From: Sulfurimonas autotrophica
GTDB taxonomy: Bacteria > Campylobacterota > Campylobacteria > Campylobacterales > Sulfurimonadaceae
Length of the DNA: 5,042 nt
Assembly: GCA_015662405.1 (NCBI GenBank)
Contig: DQUE01000036.1
Span: 1 to 5,042, forward strand
Direction of reading: 5' to 3'
Positions 1 through 5,042 of the stretch are shown here, one piece after another. The position numbers and the translations under genes were made by a program. Within the stretch, counting starts at the first letter, position 1, and the number at the start of each line of letters is the position of its first letter. The notes under the pieces were generated by a model. It had not been told where the DNA came from. It ran no database searches and was given only the letters and a program-made list of their open reading frames with translations.

Positions 1-144
1 AAAGTCTCTTATTTTTTATACATAAGAGTTAAAGGCTCACTATAATAAGTAGAAATTACTATAATAATAAGCAAAAATTTTAATATTATGATAATTAATT
101 AAATACTTAACATATTTCATGATTCTTAAAGTATATAATTATTT

Positions 145-165
145 ATTTTAGTGATATTTTAGTGA
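145..165. repeat. Tandem direct repeat with 11-bp period (ATTTTAGTGA x2)
   Basis: ATTTTAGTGA occurs at 145-154 and again, identically, at 156-165, separated by one base. The period of 11 bases is about one helical turn, so a protein binding both copies would sit on one face of the DNA. OmpR/PhoB-type response regulators are known to bind such direct repeats. That this is an operator is inference: the copy number is only two, and the site lies about 255 bases before the psrA-like start. Confidence 0.4.
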
Positions 166-252
166 CATTTATTTAAAATCATTAATTAAAGTAAAATTTA
201 TTGAACTTTTTATGCAGTATTTTTAAAAATTTTCTTTTTTTTAAAAAAAATC

Positions 253-276
253 AGAAGCCCTAAATTTAGGGATTCT
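253..276. terminator. Terminator-like hairpin, strongest on the minus strand
   Basis: The core CCCTAAATTTAGGG (258-271) is a perfect palindrome, read as a five-pair stem CCCTA/TAGGG around an AATT loop. After one G/A mismatch it is extended by AGAA (253-256) pairing with TTCT (273-276). A run of eight A lies just to the left (243-250), so on the minus strand the hairpin is followed by two bases and then eight T, the textbook shape of a Rho-independent terminator. On the plus strand the following tract is only TTCTTTG, which is weaker. It may be a bidirectional terminator insulating the operon from the gene to the left. Confidence 0.5.
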
Positions 277-279
277 TTG

Positions 280-296
280 TAACTTAGTATAAGTTA
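280..296. promoter_or_regulatory. 17-bp inverted repeat, possible operator
   Basis: TAACTTA (280-286) and TAAGTTA (290-296) are perfect 7-base inverted arms around a GTA spacer. Such a short dyad is the size expected for a dimeric helix-turn-helix regulator. It lies between the terminator-like hairpin and the weak promoter candidates for the psrA-like gene, about 120 bases before its start codon. I do not recognise a known regulator for this sequence, so the role is inferred from symmetry and position only. Confidence 0.35.
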
Positions 297-334
297 TTCT
301 TTTAGGTCAATTTTTTCTAAGTTTGATGTAAGAA

Positions 335-348
335 TATAAACCTACAAT
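335..348 (+). promoter_or_regulatory. Candidate -10 elements for the operon promoter
   Basis: Two overlapping possibilities are TATAAA at 335-340 and TACAAT at 343-348, with T-rich sequence (TTTTTT at 311-316, TTTGATG at 322-328) further upstream. No well-spaced TTGACA-like -35 element is present. Campylobacterota housekeeping promoters often lack one, which is compatible but not proof. A start here would give a 5' leader of roughly 65 to 80 bases. This is a weak prediction. Confidence 0.22.
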
Positions 349-359
349 AATACCTACAA
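340..359. repeat. Direct repeat ACCTACAA, 12-bp spacing
   Basis: ACCTACAA occurs at 340-347 and 352-359, separated by TAAT. The pair overlaps the candidate -10 elements and lies about 60 bases before the start codon, a position where a bound protein could affect transcription. The role is not known, and two 8-base copies could also arise by chance. Confidence 0.3.
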
Positions 360-407
360 ATAGACGTTAAAGTTGAATAATCTCTATTAAAACTTAAAAC
401 AAAGTAG

Positions 408-413
408 AAGGAG
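408..413 (+). promoter_or_regulatory. Ribosome binding site of the psrA-like gene
   Basis: AAGGAG, a near-perfect Shine-Dalgarno sequence, ends five bases before the ATG at 419. It decides the start codon, and the protein then begins directly with a complete Tat signal. Confidence 0.85.
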
Positions 414-418
414 AAGCG

Positions 419-2764
419 ATGACAGTTGAGATCTCACGTAGAAGATTTCTTCAGGGTGGTGTTGCATTGACAGTTGCGGGTGGAGTTACAATGACTTCAT
501 CTCAAATACTAGCAAGTGCAACAGCAGCTACTAAGCCGGAAGATATTGGCAAAACGAAGAAAATAGCTACACTATGTGAAATGTGTGTAAACAAGTGTGC
601 AGCATTCGCATACGTAAAGAATGGCGTGATTACAAAGTTGGACCCTAACCCATATTTTCCAAAATCAAGAAATATGTTATGTCCTAGAGGAAACTCAGGA
701 ATTTCAGCAATTTATGATGAAGATCGTCTAAAGTATCCACTTATAAGAGATGGAGAAAAAGGTAGTGGTAAATTCAAGCGTGTGAGCTGGGATGAAGCAT
801 ATTCGTATATAAATGAAAAATTAACAAAAATTTTGGATGAAGAGAAAGATAACCGTTCAACTGTAGCATTTAGTGCAGGTGAAGGCATGGCAGAACATAC
901 ATTTAAAAACTTTTATACAGGTTTTGGTTCAGCTCACTTTTTAAATCATGCTAGTTTATGTCTTGCAACTACGGTTTCTGGATATTCGCTAACTATTGGT
1001 GGATATGGACAATCTGACCTTGAAAATGCAGATTATGTTATAATGGCTGGAGCAAATCGCGCTGAAGCTATTATGACTCCTGATACAATGGATTTGTTTA
1101 AAAGAACAACAAGACGAGGAGCAAAATTAATCGCAGTTGATCCAAGGTTCACAAATACTGCTGCTAAGAGTGATAAATGGCTTGGTATTAATGTAGGAAC
1201 AGATTTAGCATTTGTTTTGGCAATGACTTATGTTGTTATTAAAGAAAAACTTTATAATAAAGACTTTGTAAAGAATTATTTTAATGATTTTGAAACATAT
1301 AAAAACCATATATTGCAAAATGAATACACTCCTATTTGGGCTGAAAAAATAACAGGAATAAAATCTGAAGATATTTACGAAGTTGCAAGAGACTTTATGG
1401 CACATGCCCCTAAAGCAATTTACTATCAAGGACGTAGAACGACTTGGAGTAAAAATGATTTTCAACTAAGACGCGCACAAGCAATATTTTCAGCACTAGG
1501 TGGTGGAGTAGATGTTAAAGGTGGAATCTGTTTTGGTAAAAAAATACCTATGAAAGAGCATGAAGTTCCTGCTCCTATTTATGAACAAGCAAAATCAAGA
1601 ATCGATAGCAGTGAAGCTGCTGTTGTTGGTGGAAGTGGTACATGGGTTGGCTTTAGAAATAAAGTACTTGAAGGAAGAAATGAGTATCCAATTAGAGCTC
1701 TTTTTAACTACAAACACAACCCTATGCAAAACATGCCAAATAGTGCGAAAACTGAAGAATTTTTGAAAAAACTTGATTTAGTAGTTACTATTGATACAAT
1801 GCCTAGTGATACTGTAATGTTAAGTGATGTTATACTCCCTGAGTGTACTTATCTTGAGAGAACTGATCCTGTTAAAGTATATGGCGGAATAGAGCCAGCA
1901 ATTGCTCAAAGAAATAAAGCTGTAGACCCGCTTTTTGAGAGTAAACCTATAATAGACATTATGAGAGGTTTGACAGAAAAAATTTCTAAACCACTTTTTG
2001 AAATTACTAAAAAGTATGATGAAGAAGTTCAAGAAATGATTAAAGACGAGGGTGAGCAGAGTGTATATGAAGAAGAGTTTAACTTAGCAAAGGCATTTGA
2101 AGAGTCACAAGAAGATTTGAATCATCATGCTGTTGCAGATCATATAGGTGCTGCTGAATCTTTACATGACAAAGGTGTTTTCTATCCTAATATGGATAAA
2201 TGGTTCAAAAAACTTAATGTAAATGACTATCAGTACTATCCGGAAAATGAGAAGCATTATTCAGTAATGAATAAAAAATTCAAAACTCCTTCAGGAAAGA
2301 TAGAGTGTAATCTTGCTTCACTTACTAAGCGTGGAATTGATGCAATGCCAACGTGGAAAAAAGAGTATGAGATGATTATTCCTGATGGGCAATTTAGGTT
2401 TGTTACAGGTCGTCACGCTCAGTTTACTCAATCAGGAACTGCAAACAACAAACAACTTTTAGACTTAGTTCCAACTAACTACATTTGGATAAACAAAAGA
2501 GTAGCTAGTAGAATGGGCATTAAATTTGGAGACACAATAGAAGTGGCAAGCAAGGCAGGTAAAACTACTATCAAAGCATATCCAACAGAGAAGATTGGCT
2601 TAGACACTGTATTCTTTGTGCATGGATTTGGCAACACATCTTCAGAGTTAACGTTAGCACATGGTAACGGTGGAAATGATGCAAATATCATAGAAGACTC
2701 AATAGAGCCAATGCATGGCGCAACATGTCTTCATGATACTATCGTAGAAATTAGAAAGGTTTAA
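419..2764 (+). CDS. psrA: Tat-exported molybdopterin oxidoreductase catalytic subunit, polysulfide/thiosulfate reductase type (PsrA/PhsA-like)
   Basis: This 781-residue protein is the catalytic subunit of a DMSO-reductase-family enzyme, about the usual length for PsrA/PhsA. The N-terminus has a Tat signal, SRRRFLQ (residues 6-12), followed by a hydrophobic stretch and an Ala-rich cleavage region near 32-37, so the mature enzyme should be periplasmic. The [4Fe-4S] site is C53-x2-C56-x3-C60-x27-C88, followed by PRG. C181 in NHASLCLAT is the expected cysteine ligand of molybdenum. YYQGRRTTW (335-343) and the following Ala/Gly-rich segment match the PsrA/PhsA group. FKTPSGKIE and the C-terminal part from about 659 form the dinucleotide-binding domain. 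An acidic stretch at about 534-566 is a mild oddity. Family knowledge gives reduction of polysulfide, sulfur or thiosulfate. Tetrathionate, arsenate or another oxyanion cannot be excluded, and PsrA versus PhsA cannot be settled from sequence. The PsrB- and PsrC-like genes follow directly. Confidence 0.9.
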   Translation: MTVEISRRRFLQGGVALTVAGGVTMTSSQILASATAATKPEDIGKTKKIATLCEMCVNKCAAFAYVKNGVITKLDPNPYFPKSRNMLCPRGNSGISAIYDEDRLKYPLIRDGEKGSGKFKRVSWDEAYSYINEKLTKILDEEKDNRSTVAFSAGEGMAEHTFKNFYTGFGSAHFLNHASLCLATTVSGYSLTIGGYGQSDLENADYVIMAGANRAEAIMTPDTMDLFKRTTRRGAKLIAVDPRFTNTAAKSDKWLGINVGTDLAFVLAMTYVVIKEKLYNKDFVKNYFNDFETYKNHILQNEYTPIWAEKITGIKSEDIYEVARDFMAHAPKAIYYQGRRTTWSKNDFQLRRAQAIFSALGGGVDVKGGICFGKKIPMKEHEVPAPIYEQAKSRIDSSEAAVVGGSGTWVGFRNKVLEGRNEYPIRALFNYKHNPMQNMPNSAKTEEFLKKLDLVVTIDTMPSDTVMLSDVILPECTYLERTDPVKVYGGIEPAIAQRNKAVDPLFESKPIIDIMRGLTEKISKPLFEITKKYDEEVQEMIKDEGEQSVYEEEFNLAKAFEESQEDLNHHAVADHIGAAESLHDKGVFYPNMDKWFKKLNVNDYQYYPENEKHYSVMNKKFKTPSGKIECNLASLTKRGIDAMPTWKKEYEMIIPDGQFRFVTGRHAQFTQSGTANNKQLLDLVPTNYIWINKRVASRMGIKFGDTIEVASKAGKTTIKAYPTEKIGLDTVFFVHGFGNTSSELTLAHGNGGNDANIIEDSIEPMHGATCLHDTIVEIRKV

Positions 2765-2766
2765 TA

Positions 2767-3330
2767 ATGGCACGTTATGGAATGGCATTAGACTATAAAA
2801 ATTGTATAAACTGTCGTGCATGCGAGAGTGCGTGCAAGGCAGAAAACGGAGTTCTTTTTGGTCGTGATAATTATAGAATCTGGGTAGGACAAAAAGAGGC
2901 AGAGGGAGAATTTCCTAATATTTCAATTGCATCACAGGCTTATCATCCAAGTCAGTGCCAGCATTGCGAAAATGCTCCTTGTCAGCAAGTATGTCCAACA
3001 AATGCGACTTACTATGATGAAAATGGTGTGGTTAGAGTAAATCCTGATCAGTGTATTTTATGCACATACTGTATCAATGCTTGCCCATATGATGCAAGAT
3101 ATATTGATGATAGAACAGTTACAGTAGATAAGTGTAACTTCTGCTCAGATACAAGATTGGCAAATGGTGAGACAACAACAGCTTGTCAAGCAACTTGTCC
3201 TACAAAAGTTAGAACTTTTGGTGATTTAGATGACCCTGATAGTGATATTTCACAGCTTTTAGAGAAGCGTGAGTATAAGCAAGTCAAAGAGCACCTTGGT
3301 ACTAAACCAAAACTGTTCTATCTACTGTAA
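2767..3330 (+). CDS. psrB: Four-cluster [4Fe-4S] ferredoxin-like electron-transfer subunit (PsrB-like)
   Basis: This 187-residue protein carries electrons between the membrane subunit and the molybdenum subunit. It has exactly sixteen cysteines, in four groups: C13/C16/C19/C23, C64/C67/C72/C76, C96/C99/C102/C106 and C123/C126/C140/C144. This is the standard set for four [4Fe-4S] clusters in the DmsB/PsrB/NrfC family. The last group has the 13-residue gap (C126 to C140) typical of the family. There is no signal peptide, so it is expected to be exported as a passenger with the Tat-bearing catalytic subunit. The start lies 2 bases after the psrA stop, and its ribosome binding site AAAGG (2755-2759) lies inside the end of psrA, pointing to translational coupling. 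The C-terminus LGTKPKLFYLL is also typical. The family is certain; the gene name depends on the catalytic partner. Confidence 0.92.
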   Translation: MARYGMALDYKNCINCRACESACKAENGVLFGRDNYRIWVGQKEAEGEFPNISIASQAYHPSQCQHCENAPCQQVCPTNATYYDENGVVRVNPDQCILCTYCINACPYDARYIDDRTVTVDKCNFCSDTRLANGETTTACQATCPTKVRTFGDLDDPDSDISQLLEKREYKQVKEHLGTKPKLFYLL

Positions 3331-3340
3331 GGGAGTAATT

Positions 3341-4507
3341 ATGAACGAATTTTCTTTTAAAAACTTAATAACATTTAACAAAACTCCACTAAACCTTTTA
3401 GTGGCAATTATAACTGTAGTTTTAATCGGTGGATTTTTAGCAGGTGCGGCATACTTTATCATGCATGGTCATCATGCTTTTAACGTAACAAGACAGCATC
3501 CATGGGGACTTCTTATTGCTATGTATGTATTCTTTGTTGTTTCAAGTACTGGTCTTTGTATTATCTCTTCAATTGGCCATGTTTTTGGAGTTAAAGAGTT
3601 TCAACAAATTGGCAAACGTGCAATTGCAGGAGCAATTATAACTATTTGTTCAGGTTTTGCAGTTATAGCTCTTGAGATCGGTCATCCAATTAGAATGGTT
3701 ATATACAACGTATTGACTCCAGGACTAACTTCAGCAATTTGGTGGATGGGAACGCTTTATGGTATTTATTTGATGTTCATTATGGCAGAATTCTTTTTCT
3801 TGACTATTAAAGTAAATCACAAATTTTCGAAAATATTTGGCATAGGTGGACTTCTTGCAGGTCTTATAGCTCACTCTAACCTTGGTGCTGTTTTTGGGTT
3901 CTTGATTTCAAGACCAACTGCAAATGGTGTATTTTATCCAGTGTATTTTATCCTTTCAGCGATGATTACAGGTTGCTATCTTATATATCTTATATACGGA
4001 TTTAAGTATAGAAATAATTATCCTGAGACACTAAAACCAATGCTTCTAAAATTAAATAAAATCTTAGGTATGCTGCTTGGAATCCTTATATTTTTTGAAG
4101 CATGGAAGATTTTAACTGCACTATATGGAACAATGCCAGAGCGAGCGGAAACTATTCTTTATGCAGTAACAAGTCCAAACTTTATAGTTGGTGAATTACT
4201 TTTAGGCATGTTAATTCCTTTCTTTATTATTTTAGTTAGTAATGGGCAAGCGATTAAGCCAATGGTATACGCATCTATAACAGGTATGATAGGTATATTT
4301 TTTATGAGATATGATTTGGTTCATGATACTTTGGTATATCCAATGGACATGCTAAAAAGAAGTGAATATCAACTTCCTCCAACTTTATTACACTATTTTC
4401 CATCAATGACAGAGATAGCTATCGGTTTTGGTGGAATAGGAATTGCTATACTTGGATTTTATGTTGCAGAAAAAGTATTTAACCTAGACCCAGATCCAGA
4501 GCATTAA
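3341..4507 (+). CDS. psrC: NrfD/PsrC-family integral membrane quinone-interacting subunit, long form
   Basis: This 388-residue hydrophobic protein anchors the complex and exchanges electrons with membrane quinone. Hydrophobic stretches suggest about ten helices, near residues 17-41, 54-79, 92-114, 130-156, 165-189, 198-221, 241-262, 281-300, 307-328 and 355-377. The segments AHSNLGAVFGF (177-187) and SRP followed by YPVYFILSA (190-192, 199-207) resemble the long NrfD proteins, such as the HybB group, rather than the shorter eight-helix PsrC. A His-rich loop, HGHH (42-45), follows helix 1. I chose the ATG at 3341 because AAGGGAG (3329-3335) sits five bases before it. An in-frame ATG at 3269 would overlap psrB by 62 bases and add a polar, non-family N-terminus. 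The gene starts 10 bases after psrB and ends in TAA TAG. Family assignment is firm; the direction of electron flow is not visible in sequence. Confidence 0.9.
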   Translation: MNEFSFKNLITFNKTPLNLLVAIITVVLIGGFLAGAAYFIMHGHHAFNVTRQHPWGLLIAMYVFFVVSSTGLCIISSIGHVFGVKEFQQIGKRAIAGAIITICSGFAVIALEIGHPIRMVIYNVLTPGLTSAIWWMGTLYGIYLMFIMAEFFFLTIKVNHKFSKIFGIGGLLAGLIAHSNLGAVFGFLISRPTANGVFYPVYFILSAMITGCYLIYLIYGFKYRNNYPETLKPMLLKLNKILGMLLGILIFFEAWKILTALYGTMPERAETILYAVTSPNFIVGELLLGMLIPFFIILVSNGQAIKPMVYASITGMIGIFFMRYDLVHDTLVYPMDMLKRSEYQLPPTLLHYFPSMTEIAIGFGGIGIAILGFYVAEKVFNLDPDPEH

Positions 4508-4524
4508 TAGTACACAACACACAC

Positions 4525-4546
4525 TAGGTGTCAGCAATGATACCTA
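4525..4546 (+). other. Small hairpin between the psrC-like and rhodanese genes
   Basis: TAGGTGTC (4525-4532) pairs with GATACCTA (4539-4546), eight pairs including one G-T, around the six-base loop AGCAAT. Only a TTT follows, after four further bases, so this is not a convincing terminator. It could be a partial attenuator or an RNA-processing or stability element that sets the level of the rhodanese relative to the reductase. That role is inferred from position. Confidence 0.4.
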
Positions 4547-4557
4547 AATCTTTAATA

Positions 4558-4562
4558 AAGGA
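4558..4562 (+). promoter_or_regulatory. Ribosome binding site of the rhodanese lipoprotein gene
   Basis: AAGGA ends six bases before the ATG at 4569. The reading frame begins at once with a lipoprotein signal peptide, which supports this start. Confidence 0.75.
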
Positions 4563-4568
4563 AAGAAA

Positions 4569-5042
4569 ATGAGACTAAAGTTATTAAGTGCAGTAGCACT
4601 AAGTACAGCACTACTTTTCACGGGATGTGCAACAAACGAGGCAGCAGCACCAGCTGCAAAGAAAGAGCTACGCAAGCCAACAGCAAAAGTAGCAGGTTTA
4701 ATCAAGAAGTTTAATCTAGAAACTGTAGATTACGAGTATACACTAAAAGCAATAAGCAATGGAACAAGAAATGGTGCAAAGTCACTTCTAATTGATGCAA
4801 GACCTGCTAAAATGTATGCTAAATCAACAATTCCTTCAAGTCTAAATATCCCAGACACTAAGTTTAATGACTACGTAGGTCAACTAGACAAAGTAGCAAA
4901 AGATAAGGAAATCTTAGTATATTGTGGTGGATGGAGTTGTGGAAAAAGTCCAAAAGTAGCAGGAATGCTAAAGAAAAAAGGTTTTACAAATGTAAAACTA
5001 TACCAAGCAGGCGAGCCTGAGTGGAAAAAGAGATATTATGTA
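4569..5042 (+). CDS. Rhodanese-domain lipoprotein, partial at the right edge
   Basis: The frame is open from the ATG at 4569 to the window end (158 codons) with no stop, so the 3' end is missing. MRLKLL, a hydrophobic stretch and LLFTGC with C20 form a lipoprotein signal; the residue at -3 is Phe, slightly off the consensus. An Ala/Lys-rich linker follows. The rhodanese domain runs from about residue 55 to the end: LIDARP (74-79), the STIPSSLNIP segment (86-95), the active-site strand LVYC with C119, and the closing AGEPEW (147-152). The loop is C119-GGWS-C124-GKS: it has a second cysteine and Lys instead of the common Arg, and is about two residues longer than the classic CxxGxR loop. Only a short tail is probably lost. 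By family, C119 would carry a persulfide. Placement behind psrABC suggests sulfane-sulfur delivery to or from the reductase, like Sud in Wolinella, though sequence similarity to Sud is not claimed. Confidence 0.85.
   Translation, partial: MRLKLLSAVALSTALLFTGCATNEAAAPAAKKELRKPTAKVAGLIKKFNLETVDYEYTLKAISNGTRNGAKSLLIDARPAKMYAKSTIPSSLNIPDTKFNDYVGQLDKVAKDKEILVYCGGWSCGKSPKVAGMLKKKGFTNVKLYQAGEPEWKKRYYV

Larger units (their letters stand above)
1..418. other. AT-rich non-coding leader region upstream of the psrA-like gene
   Basis: No credible gene is visible here on either strand: all frames are broken by frequent stops, and the longest start-to-stop stretches are a few tens of codons at most. The first 250 bases are overwhelmingly A and T. 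Perfect TATAAT hexamers occur at 41-46, 60-65 and 134-139, but none has a convincing -35 partner, and such hexamers are expected by chance in DNA this AT-rich. The region also contains an inverted repeat at 6-28 (CTCTTAT / ATAAGAG around a 9-base loop), a T8A8 palindrome at 235-250, a terminator-like hairpin at 253-276, a 17-base inverted repeat at 280-296 and two sets of short direct repeats. It probably holds the end of transcription of the gene to the left plus the control region of the operon. Confidence 0.75.

Noticed and set aside
6..28. Inverted repeat CTCTTAT / ATAAGAG as a terminator
   Set aside because: The arms are perfect, but the loop is nine bases, the stem is mostly A-T, and no T-tract follows on either strand. 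It is noted within the leader region only.
1..45. Possible C-terminal tail of an upstream gene, open from position 1 to a TAA at 43-45
   Set aside because: Fourteen codons with no recognisable motif are too few to support a gene, and the other frames also close quickly.
39..67. Repeated ACTATAATAA (39-48 and 58-67), each containing TATAAT, as tandem promoters
   Set aside because: No suitable -35 or extended -10 context is seen, they lie over 350 bases from psrA with a terminator-like hairpin between, and such words are common by chance in DNA this AT-rich.
1205..1465. Minus-strand open frame of 86 codons inside psrA
   Set aside because: It lies wholly opposite a strongly supported gene. Its Phe/Ile/Asn-rich product is what antisense of AT-rich coding DNA gives, and it shows no recognisable motif. 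The same applies to the minus-strand frames at 1820-2032 and 2479-2691.
1560..1766. Plus-strand open frame of 68 codons in another frame of psrA
   Set aside because: It is embedded in psrA with no ribosome binding site and no family resemblance, so it is a chance frame.
3269..3340. Longer N-terminus for the psrC-like protein starting at an ATG at 3269
   Set aside because: It would overlap psrB by 62 bases, has no good ribosome binding site and adds a polar stretch unlike NrfD proteins. The ATG at 3341 has AAGGGAG at the right distance.
1..5042. CRISPR array, tRNA or rRNA gene, insertion sequence
   Set aside because: No regularly spaced repeats, no cloverleaf-like sequence, no rRNA signature and no transposase were seen. 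The coding regions are ordinary respiratory genes.

Overview
The window is low-GC DNA carrying a complete three-gene operon for a membrane-bound molybdenum oxidoreductase of the polysulfide/thiosulfate reductase (Psr/Phs) type. A fourth gene follows, for a rhodanese-domain lipoprotein that runs off the right edge. The AT-rich coding style, very AT-rich intergenic DNA and the combination of PsrABC with a periplasmic rhodanese suggest a sulfur-metabolising member of Campylobacterota (Sulfurimonas-, Sulfurospirillum- or Arcobacter-like). The genus is inferred and cannot be fixed from this sequence alone.

Layout: positions 1-418 are non-coding and extremely AT-rich. They hold several short direct and inverted repeats, a hairpin that looks like an intrinsic terminator (clearest when read on the minus strand), weak promoter candidates and a strong ribosome binding site for the first gene. 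Positions 419-2764 encode the Tat-exported molybdopterin catalytic subunit (PsrA-like). After a 2-base gap, 2767-3330 encodes a four-cluster ferredoxin-like electron-transfer subunit (PsrB-like). After a 10-base gap, 3341-4507 encodes a long NrfD-type membrane subunit with about ten helices (PsrC-like). A 61-base spacer with a small hairpin separates this from 4569 to the right edge, which encodes a lipoprotein with a single rhodanese domain and an unusual Cys-x4-Cys active-site loop.

How they work together (family knowledge plus inference): PsrC exchanges electrons with the quinone pool in the cytoplasmic membrane. PsrB carries them through four [4Fe-4S] clusters, and PsrA reduces a sulfur compound (polysulfide, sulfur, thiosulfate or a related oxyanion) at the molybdenum centre on the periplasmic side. 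The rhodanese lipoprotein would sit in the same compartment and could bind and hand over sulfane sulfur, as the Sud protein does for Psr in Wolinella succinogenes. The substrate, and even the physiological direction, cannot be decided from sequence. The operon itself is a known type. The less ordinary points are the tethered rhodanese with its two-cysteine loop and distinct leucine codon use, and the repeat-rich leader.
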